This document shows positions 57,401-63,918 of a stretch of DNA of 64,000 bases, one piece after another. The notes beneath the pieces are model-generated. The model was not told where the DNA came from. It ran no database searches and worked only from the letters and a program-made list of their open reading frames with translations. How positions within the stretch are numbered: the stretch's first letter is position 1; each line of letters opens with the position of its first letter. The position numbers were made by a program, and so were the translations under genes. Where the stretch lies: positions 88,804 to 152,803 of the forward strand of contig CAMAVS010000007.1 of the NCBI GenBank assembly GCA_945861665.1. The letters are read 5' to 3'. Origin of the DNA: Chitinophaga pinensis (GTDB lineage Bacteria; Bacteroidota; Bacteroidia; UBA4408).

Positions 57401-57962
57401 TAGCAACAGAAACACTAAATGGTGCTTTTTTGTGATCATTTAAAAAATAAATGCGGGATTCGGGTAATACATCCAATGCCCAACTCCTCTTGCTTGGTTT
57501 AGAAATTTTAAACATAGTATTATCCAATTGCTTTCCATCAATAGTTGCAATTAAAAAAACATTTATCATATACAGCGAACCGCCTTTAAATGTTAAAAGA
57601 GACGGAATGACGCGTACGGGAATGTATATGGAGTCACCCGCATTAACAGTATATATCTGTTTTGTGGAATTAAGAACCTTCCAATCGTTCGGACAATTAA
57701 CGTCTATGTAAAAATCTTTTGGAGTACCGTTAATGTTTTTTACTTTCAAAACATTTGATATCAATTCTGATTTTGTTTTTAACTCTATTACTTGCGAGCT
57801 GAAAGTAGCAGTAACCTTTTTATTGTTTTGATTTTGTGTTTGAGATCTCATCTCAAAAGGAAGAATAAATAATGAAAAAAGAAGGATAAATATGTATTTA
57901 TACAATAGCAAATTTCCTAAAGTGTGTGTTTTGATATTTGAATTTAGCAGCTTCTCCATCAA
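54432..57962 (-). CDS. usher-like outer-membrane protein with SPOR-like C-terminus
   Basis: 1176 residues, no clear family by eye. Signal peptide 1-41; two Ig-like domains (about 45-290: VLKVKNINGTPKDFYIDVNC, VSVANNGEDKEDISLFINH); a very large beta-barrel-like region (about 307-830) rich in Y/F/N strands; then an SdrD-like beta sandwich starting FLAFLDFNGNRVMDKEEALL (about 840) and a second one from about 930; last, a SPOR-like segment (about 1100-1176: YVFYIKLAEVPKG, FKTIAEAEKECLKYM). The plan (periplasmic Ig domains, large barrel, carboxypeptidase-like plug or CTD) recalls fimbrial ushers. It begins 1 bp after a subunit-like gene. Confidence 0.7.
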   Translation of the reverse strand: MMEKLLNSNIKTHTLGNLLLYKYIFILLFSLFILPFEMRSQTQNQNNKKVTATFSSQVIELKTKSELISNVLKVKNINGTPKDFYIDVNCPNDWKVLNSTKQIYTVNAGDSIYIPVRVIPSLLTFKGGSLYMINVFLIATIDGKQLDNTMFKISKPSKRSWALDVLPESRIYFLNDHKKAPFSVSVANNGEDKEDISLFINHVGQSLNIADTAGQEVKKRFFDITLNPSNDTTLKFLADIKDVPRNFKRVDLDNHNPKEAFETRKYTIFFRATEPKTRKIKKSDTKKSVAVATKVVSVTKKINKTHAVRYSKTLDFIRLSDNVIVNNYRSSIIPVSVEANFHNIFGFQPIGNTIIRSNKLLSPTSSFNFLLQNNFSYYSPEKFLARGNSSFYLGYYSKHWDFSVGTNAGLMGIGGSTAMNSGNGSAASYHTKRFRASAFYSRGPILGSPINHSYGAGVSGNFFNRLTLSAGSSQSRSLILPSDASFVFARANYRANKFLSLFVGYNYRVSRANINAPGQITTEGNFFNGGYSALFLKQRLNQSMSANFGDTYYANVRLRSKFSIVLSNKFSPKSRAYLLRMRNSYFQSQDSLKGFSKYDRLAFSNSFSYSKSSQKKGSLVPNFFYNYSQQALAKMHFRGIGFNSFYGNQEKNTRASVSSIVGYNRYIDSAITKELFSLQFYGMVQWQTFTMNANYYYGPAGIYGAKRVLYSTNSYPQIFRTSLSYEYLFKNRRFVLRLPLSYAYNNTAFSHNININPQVYLFTYNDWRLRLDLNYSYLRNNRQKQFQYTSQSTFEDDLDKPTVGNVFTIGVGIKKDFGIPIPKKWSKIAYGSPTFLAFLDFNGNRVMDKEEALLENIVIRVDNYEILTNEKGSAFLTNMPAGRYSYNVFSLVDLGGWFYQHLDSLDIDGRKIYYIPYTRGVKVFGNVVIDREKYSSDVVKDLDISRIKLSVIDTAGKTQTTLTNTKGEFYFYVQYGTYVLSMDQNVLGEKFTLAQNNIKLELEEGMDSYFNSFYVIEKHRKVKKKIFGADGKYELVEVDPENNKAYPANNNRNPNNKILNFDQKQKQLDSLITQLNMLNNKSPNRADLRLIVIIKTQKLATELSYVFYIKLAEVPKGVAPEAALSDLLKKNNLKGSLNMDGSITYTAGDFKTIAEAEKECLKYMKAGLTKATIEKK

Positions 57963-57963
57963 C

Positions 57964-58587
57964 TCAATTTTCTACTAAACAAAAATGGACTTTTACTGAA
58001 TATTGACCAGGTGTTATATTTAAAGATGGGGAAGGAATAATTCGATAATCAACCGTAAAAGAGAATTCATTATAATTTGTTATATAATTGCCAGGCCCAT
58101 TCACATTAGTGACACAAGAACCCGCTACATTAATGGCCCCTAGATCTTCTATTATAGGTATCATTTGCGCATTGGTAACAAACGCTTGATAAACACGATT
58201 ATTAATGGGTGTGTTACAGCCATTATATACTTCTACTTTTAATAAATCCAACCCGGGGGGGTTACCACTTGTCCCGTATATAACATTGCTACTCCAATCA
58301 GTTGCACCTACTGCGCCAATATTATCAATGGTCATATACAAGCCCCACTTACAAAGAGCTGTATTTGCTTGTACTTGCACTCGCAATTGTGTTTTTCCAC
58401 TCATGCCGATACCGCCAATTATTTTTGAAAAACTATCAAATGTAAAATCTATATTTTCTAATTGGCTGGCACTTACAATAATGCCACTCATAGGAACTCC
58501 TGCACATTCTGCAGTAACCACAAGGGGGCATTGAGAAAAAACAGGTTTGGTCACTATTAAAAAGAGAATTGCTATTAACAGCCTCAT
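57964..58587 (-). CDS. secreted subunit-like protein B (pilin-like)
   Basis: 207 residues, signal peptide 1-18. It is clearly related to the upstream gene: IDFTFDSFSKIIGGI..SG matches IDFVFDEIPEYIGGI..AG, SNVIYGTSG matches QQVIYGAGT, and FTVDYRIIP ... G.YSVKVHFCLVEN matches FVIDYRVLP ... GVYTMDVKYVLIEN. It has six cysteines in the mature part, where subunit A has none. The usher-like gene starts 1 bp after its stop. Likely a minor or adaptor subunit of a surface fibre; inference. Confidence 0.72.
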   Translation of the reverse strand: MRLLIAILFLIVTKPVFSQCPLVVTAECAGVPMSGIIVSASQLENIDFTFDSFSKIIGGIGMSGKTQLRVQVQANTALCKWGLYMTIDNIGAVGATDWSSNVIYGTSGNPPGLDLLKVEVYNGCNTPINNRVYQAFVTNAQMIPIIEDLGAINVAGSCVTNVNGPGNYITNYNEFSFTVDYRIIPSPSLNITPGQYSVKVHFCLVEN

Positions 58588-58602
58588 AAACTATAATTTA
58601 AT

Positions 58603-58635
58603 AACCCCCCCGAAACAAAAACGATTCGAGGGGTT
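58603..58635 (-). other. stem-loop between the two subunit genes
   Basis: AACCCCCCCGAA (58603-58614) pairs with TTCGAGGGGTT (58625-58635), with one bulge and one G-U pair, 12 bp after the stop of subunit A. It has no T-run on the minus strand. A hairpin after the major pilin gene is a known way for chaperone-usher operons to make more of that subunit; that role is inferred here. Confidence 0.6.
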
Positions 58636-58647
58636 TATATAAAGGGA

Positions 58648-59445
58648 CTATTGATTTTCAATTAAAACATATTTCACATCCATAGTGTAAACACCAGGTT
58701 GTGCATAATCACCTACAGCACCTGAAGTTACTAAGTCATTTACAGCACCTGTATTATCAGAAGCAAGTGGAAAAATAGCAGGTAAGCCCGGAAGGACACG
58801 GTAGTCAATTACAAAATAGTAATCACTTGTTCCAACTGGAAAAAGTGTTGTCAAATAAGACCCCCCTGGTACCAAAGCTGTTGCTATTGCAGCTTCACCG
58901 CCATTAATGTATTTCTCACCATCAGGAGGGGAAACATAAGGTGTACCAGCTGCGCTTACATACACGTTATTTTGTCCATCGTTAGTACCTAAACCGGATA
59001 CCGGGCGGAATGCTCCGCTATAGTCGGCAAAGTTTGTGGCTGTACCAGGAAAATTGTTTGGTCCAAATTGATGCATTTCCAGCAAGTTTAGGGGTAAGTC
59101 ACTTCTCGCACCAGCAGAAGTACCTGCACCATAAATAACTTGTTGATCCCAAATATCTCCTACACCGCCCAAATGAGCATTGGAACTAGCTGCTGCATAA
59201 AGATCCCAAGATACAGAAGAGCTTACTTTAAGAACAGTTCCTGCGTATTTAGTGATACCTCCAATGTATTCAGGAATTTCATCAAATACGAAATCAATTT
59301 GATCAGGAGTAGTCATGTTCAATTGCAAAATTGGTTGCAAATCCATTGTAATAGTTACGTTTTTTTCATCTATTAACTGCGCATAAGAATTAGATGCTAG
59401 AATTGACCCTGCTGCTACTACAACTATAAAAATTATTTTTTTCAT
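58648..59445 (-). CDS. secreted subunit-like protein A (major pilin-like)
   Basis: 265 residues, signal peptide 1-22 (NSYA). The mature part opens with ITMDLQPILQLNMTTPDQID, then has a beta-rich body and ends in a conserved tail shared with subunit B: YFVIDYRVLP, then GVYTMDVKYVLIENQ. No cysteines in the mature part. It is the first subunit gene after the chaperone and is followed by a stem-loop. I recognise no named family; homology to subunit B is plain. Confidence 0.75.
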   Translation of the reverse strand: MKKIIFIVVVAAGSILASNSYAQLIDEKNVTITMDLQPILQLNMTTPDQIDFVFDEIPEYIGGITKYAGTVLKVSSSVSWDLYAAASSNAHLGGVGDIWDQQVIYGAGTSAGARSDLPLNLLEMHQFGPNNFPGTATNFADYSGAFRPVSGLGTNDGQNNVYVSAAGTPYVSPPDGEKYINGGEAAIATALVPGGSYLTTLFPVGTSDYYFVIDYRVLPGLPAIFPLASDNTGAVNDLVTSGAVGDYAQPGVYTMDVKYVLIENQ

Positions 59446-59597
59446 AATATAAAGAGTTTAAGTTTATTTTATTGATTTAAAAAGACTAACTACGCGAGCT
59501 TAAGCGCCTTTTCAAATATCGCCCTAGGCGACTATGAAAACATGGTGTCCTTTATCTTTCTTTTTGTATCATATTTTAGGTTAAAATATTAAGTTTT
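59446..59597. other. gap between chaperone and subunit A genes
   Basis: 152 bp, the only long gap in the operon. It contains GCTTAAGC and a small TCGCC/GGCGA inverted repeat (59516-59532 area). It could hold a second promoter for the subunit genes; no exact TAnnTTTG box is present. Confidence 0.35.
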
Positions 59598-60587
59598 TTA
59601 TTGTATTAAAAATTCTAGCTCAGCAGTTTGTACATACTCTTTGCTTCCAAAATCAAGGACCCCCGCAGCCGAGTATTTGCCAGGCTTTAAAGTAGAAGAC
59701 AACTCAAAATAAAACTTTCTTACAAATCCTGGTAGTATTGTTACCTGCTTTATTGGCAACTTTGTTTGTTCACCTGTCGTTAAATTAATTAGCTCCAAAT
59801 AATTACTGCAAAAACCTATTCCGTTTCCTATATTTTTACATTCCATTTCAACAATTCTTTTATTCCCCGTTTCGTTATACTTAAAGCTTGTAATTTCAAC
59901 ATTATGGTTATTTACTTCGGGAGGATTTTGAAATACATACACTCCAAATCCTATGGAAGGAACAATTCCAAGCGCAAGGGTGTTTTTATTCGTTGATGAC
60001 TGGTCTAAAGGGGCTCTATCGCGTACTTCATCAATGGCTATAATTACCCAACCTGCTATTGCCGCACTATCAACATCGGGTATATCCAACTGCACATTAA
60101 TGTTTTTTTTCTCACCTGCTCTTAATTCAATATAGGAGGGAGAAATGTTTAACCATTTTGCAAGACCAAATTTACTTTCCCCGATTTTTGAATAAACGGG
60201 TTTCCCTAATTCACTTGCTCTAAATTCCTGTACGGTAACATTAAATTTCTTCGCTACTTTAGTATCATTAGTAACCTTAATGGTTTTTGTTTGGGCATTA
60301 CCCGGTTTCAAATTAAAGCGCAAAGTGCTTGGCGAAACAGCAACCCCTATTCCAGCATCAATAGTTGAACCCCTTTTTACGGTAGTGTCAGGTACATTAG
60401 TTTTACTTGAACCGGGAACAATAGATTTTTTTAAAGTATCGGCAGGTTGGGGTGCTCCTTTTTTTATAGAATCCTGTGCTACAACACCGGCAGATTGGGG
60501 AGCTGCCTTTTTTATAGAATCCTGCGCCACAACAGTTGTGATAGAAAGGAAATAAATTGATAACAATAAAAGATAAACTTTTGTCAT
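59598..60587 (-). CDS. PapD-like periplasmic chaperone-type protein
   Basis: 329 residues from MTKVYLLLLS; the open frame runs 46 codons further but only this ATG gives a clean signal peptide (1-21, VVAQ). After a low-complexity linker with a 16-residue internal repeat (about 20-70), an Ig-like domain reads IGVAVSPSTLRFNLKPGNAQ ... IKVTNDTKVAKKFNVTVQEF, then WLNISPSYIELRAGEKKNIN, the layout of PapD/DUF916-like domains. A second Ig-like domain follows. It is the first gene of the usher-like operon. Chaperone function is inferred from fold pattern and context. Confidence 0.7.
   Translation of the reverse strand: MTKVYLLLLSIYFLSITTVVAQDSIKKAAPQSAGVVAQDSIKKGAPQPADTLKKSIVPGSSKTNVPDTTVKRGSTIDAGIGVAVSPSTLRFNLKPGNAQTKTIKVTNDTKVAKKFNVTVQEFRASELGKPVYSKIGESKFGLAKWLNISPSYIELRAGEKKNINVQLDIPDVDSAAIAGWVIIAIDEVRDRAPLDQSSTNKNTLALGIVPSIGFGVYVFQNPPEVNNHNVEITSFKYNETGNKRIVEMECKNIGNGIGFCSNYLELINLTTGEQTKLPIKQVTILPGFVRKFYFELSSTLKPGKYSAAGVLDFGSKEYVQTAELEFLIQ
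60441..60534 (-). repeat. 48-bp tandem repeat in the chaperone gene
   Basis: 60441-60486 and 60489-60534 agree at 40 of 46 positions with a 48-bp period, encoding two copies of VVAQDSIKK(A/G)APQ.A. The second copy repeats the end of the signal peptide region, so it looks like a duplication of the mature N-terminus. Confidence 0.8.
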
Positions 60588-60850
60588 ATACCCTACCGTT
60601 TTATTATTTATGCAAACTGAAAATGCTTTGCCTTTTAAAAAATAAAAACTAAATATAATAAAAAATCTCATACAGATTGGCTTAAAGTATTCTTTTTTAT
60701 AGATTTGAACAAGAATTGCAGGCACCGTTAAACGATTTTTTGTAATCTGTTTTTCAACAATACAATGTTTTTTCTTTCATCGTCATAATTTCCCTATCTA
60801 TTTACCTGCCTAACTATCTCTCTACCCGACAAGGTATTGCGCTTAAAGTC
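60588..60850. other. region upstream of the chaperone gene, no gene seen
   Basis: AT-rich stretch that must contain the promoter of the chaperone-usher-like operon. I see no exact TAnnTTTG box. The 60780-60840 part reads like the terminal region of the neighbouring transposase remnant (CTATCTATTTACCTGCC..CTATCTCTCTACCCGAC). Confidence 0.4.
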
Positions 60851-61009
60851 TTATTTAGTTTGTTCATACCTAAATAAATTGCAGGTTAAATTGATAAGCC
60901 CTGTTATTCCAGTTGCTCGTAATATTCCTACTGAGTGTATAAATAACCAATTCGTAATTTGTTCCATAAATCCCAATACGTGTTCTACTCTTGCTCGAGT
61001 GTTTGATTT
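60851..61009 (-). pseudogene. IS5-type transposase, C-terminal remnant
   Basis: The last 52 codons of a transposase read on the minus strand: KSNTRARVEHVLGFMEQ, then SVGILRATGITGLINLTCNL and a final FRYEQTK before TAA. This is the hallmark C-terminus of IS5-family DDE transposases (R.R.EH.FGF ... R......GL.NL.YN..R). A stop codon lies about 15 codons upstream of the recognisable part, and no catalytic domain is present, so it is a broken leftover next to tRNA-Ala. Confidence 0.85.
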
Positions 61010-61292
61010 TAGGCAACCACAATTTCCGACATTATGTGCAAAAGCGATTATTGGTTTTTACTGTATTGGGGGAGTCGTTGCCCTTTCCGATGAACTGTTA
61101 TGGAATGTGGAATTCGAGTGTTTTTATAGACAGAACGTTGTACAGGAAACCAAATATACAAGCACTTACGTTTATTTCGAAATCTCGTTAAATTCCAATA
61201 TTTTATATACTTTTGGGCAAATTAAGTGCAATATCATTAGGGCTCTTTATAATAACTATAAACCACCTATGCTAAAGCTTCGGTGATTGTAA
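61010..61292. other. unassigned region between transposase remnant and tRNA-Ala
   Basis: 283 bp with no gene I can support. The open frame 60837-61286 on the plus strand is the shadow of the remnant. This is probably decayed mobile DNA. Confidence 0.4.
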
Positions 61293-61366
61293 GGGGAATT
61301 AGCTCATTTGGCTAGAGCGCTTCGCTGGCAGTGAAGAGGTGATCGGTTCGAATCCGATATTCTCCA
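61293..61366 (+). tRNA. tRNA-Ala (anticodon GGC)
   Basis: 74 bases folding as a full cloverleaf: acceptor GGGGAAT with ATTCTCC (one G-U), D-arm GCTC..GAGC, anticodon stem CTTCG/TGAAG with loop CTGGCAG (anticodon GGC), five-base variable loop, T-arm ATCGG TTCGAAT CCGAT, discriminator A. CCA is not encoded. A frequent target for integrases. Confidence 0.96.
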
Positions 61367-61376
61367 CAAATAAAAA

Positions 61377-61407
61377 TAGTAAGTAGTTGTTTAATAACTG
61401 CTTACTA
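61377..61407 (+). terminator. hairpin after tRNA-Ala
   Basis: TAGTAAGTAGTT, loop GTTTAAT, AACTGCTTACTA: a 12-bp stem with one G-U pair, 10 bp after the tRNA. There is no long T-run, so it may be a processing or weak termination structure. Confidence 0.5.
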
Positions 61408-61422
61408 AATTACATATTGTCT

Positions 61423-61443
61423 CTTTCCCCACCCTTTCCCCAC
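61423..61443 (+). repeat. paired CTTTCCCCAC repeats
   Basis: Two exact copies of CTTTCCCCAC (61423-61432, 61434-61443) with an 11-bp period, one helical turn apart, 57 bp after the tRNA. They stand out as C-rich in an AT-rich region. They could be protein-binding sites such as integrase arm sites; inference. Confidence 0.5.
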
Positions 61444-61662
61444 AATAAATTTTTAAGGTTGTAATTCTATTTCTTCAGTGCTTTGACTGTTTGTTATTTG
61501 TAATGATTATAAACTGTTAGGAGAATAGCCCTGAACAGAGCTTTAGAATAAGTTAGTTGCTACTAAAGAAATACGATTGTCGAATCGATAGATTCTAATT
61601 GTATGTTTACATAATAAAACTTCAATTCGTATAAAATCTAATTTTTTTAACTAGCCTAAAAA

Positions 61663-62961
61663 ATGAAAAAAACACTTTTCACATTAATATTTTTAATGTC
61701 ACTTTGTAATCTAAAAGCCCAAATCGGGTTAATCGGTAAGTTCCCATTCAGTGGCAATGCAAATGACGTTTCTGGTCAAGGGCATAATGGAATAGTTAAT
61801 GGTGCAACTTTAACTGCAGACCGTTTTGGCAATGCAAATTCCGCTTACTTGTTTGATGGTGTTAATGACTATATAGATATTGGACAAGGTTTTTCATACT
61901 CATCCCATTCGTTTTCTTGTTGGGCACGAAAAGATGACATCAATGGAAATAATCAAATTGTTTCCAAAATAAATAATGGACCTTTTGATACAAAAAATAG
62001 TGAGCTATCAGTAGATGGATTCGTTGTGGGGACTGGAAATGCTTGGGTAGGAATAAATAGTCAAAACCCTAATGTTAATTTTTCTAATTGGAGTCATATT
62101 GTTGGCTCGTATGATGTAATATCAAACAAAGTAAAGATTTATACAGATGGTGTGGCTGATTCAATATTAGCTCCAACTTACTTTGATGTTACAAATACAA
62201 ATATTTTTATTGGAGCACGACCTTTTTGGGGAGGTGCGAATGCAACAGCATTTTATTTTAAGGGAGCAATTGATGATTTATATATGTTTGATTATTCTTT
62301 ATCTAAAAATCAAGTTGATTCACTTTTTAATTTACCTAATCCTTGTGCCCCAACTAATTTTTCTCAAACTCTAACATTATGCGCAGGACAAACAGTTACA
62401 GTGGGTTTGAATACTTATAATAGTACTGGAATTTACACTGATATATTATCAAAAGTGAATGGCTGTGACAGTATTATAACAACAAATTTAACAGTTAATG
62501 CAGCTATTAATGTAGGCACTACTTTAAATGGTCTTACTCTTTCTGCAAATCTTGCCGGAGCAACTTATCAGTGGCTTAATAATTGCCCAAATTACACAGT
62601 AATAGCAGGAGCGACTAATCAATCTTACACCGTTTTAGCCAATGGAAATTATGCTGTGATTGTTACTGTTGGCAATTGCTCTGATACTAGTTTGTGTACA
62701 AATATTAATACAGTTGGTATTGAAAGTACAGATAATGATATTCGCATTGCTGCTTATCCAAACCCTGCTAACTCTGTTTTTACTATTTCAGGGATAGATG
62801 CAAGCGCATTCAAATCTGTCGAAATAATTGATTTGTCTGGAGCCGTTGTATTAAGAAAAAATACATATTCCGATATTGATATTAGCAGTTTAAGTAATGG
62901 CTTTTACTTTTATAAAGTAATTGGCTCAACAACTTTTACAGGGAAGATAATTAAGCAGTAA
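61663..62961 (+). CDS. secreted LamG/concanavalin-like protein with T9SS sorting domain
   Basis: 432 residues: signal peptide 1-19 (LKAQ); LamG/ConA-like jelly-roll domain (about 22-225) with AYLFDGVNDYIDIG, FSCWARKDD and FYFKGAIDDLYMFDYSLS; a cysteine-bearing linker (about 230-345) with LTLCAGQTVTVG; and a T9SS sorting domain from about 355 (IAAYPNPANSVF, NGFYFYKVIGS, GKIIKQ). Likely surface-exposed and carbohydrate-binding. It sits inside the putative island, so T9SS cargo may be carried by mobile DNA here. Confidence 0.88.
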   Translation: MKKTLFTLIFLMSLCNLKAQIGLIGKFPFSGNANDVSGQGHNGIVNGATLTADRFGNANSAYLFDGVNDYIDIGQGFSYSSHSFSCWARKDDINGNNQIVSKINNGPFDTKNSELSVDGFVVGTGNAWVGINSQNPNVNFSNWSHIVGSYDVISNKVKIYTDGVADSILAPTYFDVTNTNIFIGARPFWGGANATAFYFKGAIDDLYMFDYSLSKNQVDSLFNLPNPCAPTNFSQTLTLCAGQTVTVGLNTYNSTGIYTDILSKVNGCDSIITTNLTVNAAINVGTTLNGLTLSANLAGATYQWLNNCPNYTVIAGATNQSYTVLANGNYAVIVTVGNCSDTSLCTNINTVGIESTDNDIRIAAYPNPANSVFTISGIDASAFKSVEIIDLSGAVVLRKNTYSDIDISSLSNGFYFYKVIGSTTFTGKIIKQ

Positions 62962-62963
62962 TC

Positions 62964-63218
62964 TTATTGTGGAGGTAAAACAACTACCCCAGTAAAGTTA
63001 TTCATCCCTACCTCTGCTTTTACTTCCATAGCTGTTGGAATTTGCCTTGCTATTAGTTTGTAAAATTCAGAAGGATTAGCCAATGCCCACGTTTTGAGAT
63101 TCGCTACCTTGTCAGTTTGAAGGTCATCGAAAACCGCTTGAAATACATCTTTTACTGAAGAGGTAAACTTGTTTGGTGTTCCTGAGTATCTGCCACCTGT
63201 TTTTTTTCCTTTTGCCAT
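62964..63218 (-). CDS. small phage-type basic protein
   Basis: 84 residues opening AKGKKTGGRYSGTPNKFTSS, the lead of small proteins found in Bacteroidota prophages and conjugative elements (GKxGGRxxGTPNK). The rest is helical. Function unknown; likely DNA- or packaging-related by analogy only. It lies 2 bp beyond the convergent stop of the LamG gene. Confidence 0.65.
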   Translation of the reverse strand: MAKGKKTGGRYSGTPNKFTSSVKDVFQAVFDDLQTDKVANLKTWALANPSEFYKLIARQIPTAMEVKAEVGMNNFTGVVVLPPQ

Positions 63219-63269
63219 AGTTTAGGTTTTAAATGGTTATCTATATTAGCCTACTTTAGATTAATAGAA

Positions 63270-63290
63270 ATTGATAAAATTTTTATCAAT
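63270..63290. repeat. 21-bp palindrome
   Basis: ATTGATAAAA T TTTTATCAAT, perfect 10-bp arms around one central base, upstream of the 84-residue gene. Possible operator or origin element. Confidence 0.6.
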
Positions 63291-63297
63291 ACTCTCT

Positions 63298-63349
63298 TTA
63301 AATATCTTTATTAAGTATCTTATTTAAGTATCTTATTATAATATCTTTT
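63298..63349 (+). repeat. iteron-like array of four 13-bp repeats
   Basis: TTAAATATCTTTA, TTAAGTATCTTAT, TTAAGTATCTTAT, TATAATATCTTTT in direct tandem with no gaps; the middle two are identical. With the palindrome beside it and the direct repeat that overlaps its end, this looks like a binding region for a replication, partition or regulatory protein. Confidence 0.7.
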
Positions 63350-63423
63350 TATAGGTCGTGTTGTTTTAAAAAATTGTTGTGTGGTAAAAAACAAATGTCA
63401 TAAACCCTTTTTTATAGGTCGTG
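63346..63423 (+). repeat. 15-bp direct repeat TTTTTATAGGTCGTG
   Basis: Exact copies at 63346-63360 and 63409-63423, 63 bp apart, between the two minus-strand genes. The second copy lies 10 bp after the stop of the 161-residue gene. Confidence 0.65.
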
Positions 63424-63432
63424 CTATGGTCG

Positions 63433-63918
63433 TCATTGCCCTAATTTCAACAATGCTTTTTTAACTGCTTCATTTTCTAACTTTTTATGCTGTTTTTCTT
63501 TAGTTGATTTCCTTCGTTTTTCCGCTTCAAAAACAAGGCTATCTAAGTTCATACTAAAACTTACATAGAAGCCTCGAGTGTAACGACCGTATGTACACAA
63601 GCCCCACGAATTGCGCAAAGCACTTTTAATCTTTTTGGTTTGATATTCATTCGCATACTTGCCAATACATTTACTTAATGCAGGAAAATCGACCGATTTT
63701 GCTTTTCCATCCATTCTCGCTAACAAAAAACGGTTATCTATCTTACAGTATGCTTTATTCTGAATGATGCTCTTTATCCCTAAAAATGCCAACAAACAAA
63801 CTTTGTCAAATTCCGTTTTTTCATTATTGCGATAATCCCAATAAATAGATAAGTGGATATTCCGAGCAAACAGACCCCTCTTTTCCGCTGTAAAGAGACC
63901 CCTCATTTTGAACTGCAT
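63433..63918 (-). CDS. protein of unknown function, basic, in putative mobile element
   Basis: 161 residues, rich in Lys/Arg, no signal peptide. YWDYRNNEKTEFDKVCLLAF and NSWGLCTYGRYTRGFYVSF are the most distinctive parts; the C-terminal 35 residues are a charged helix (EAEKRRKSTKEKQHKKLENE). Its layout, with an iteron-like array just downstream, would suit a DNA-binding or replication protein, but I recognise no family and this is a guess from context. An in-frame ATG lies four codons inside. Confidence 0.55.
   Translation of the reverse strand: MQFKMRGLFTAEKRGLFARNIHLSIYWDYRNNEKTEFDKVCLLAFLGIKSIIQNKAYCKIDNRFLLARMDGKAKSVDFPALSKCIGKYANEYQTKKIKSALRNSWGLCTYGRYTRGFYVSFSMNLDSLVFEAEKRRKSTKEKQHKKLENEAVKKALLKLGQ

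Noticed and set aside
52847-60725. The usher-like operon as a standard type V (Mfa/Fim) pilus locus of Bacteroidales
   Set aside because: The subunits are not lipoproteins with the Mfa fold signature, and Mfa loci do not have an usher-like barrel; the resemblance is only that both make surface fibres.
60837-61286. 149-codon open frame on the plus strand
   Set aside because: It is antisense to the recognisable transposase C-terminus at 60851-61009, and its own translation has no protein-like pattern.
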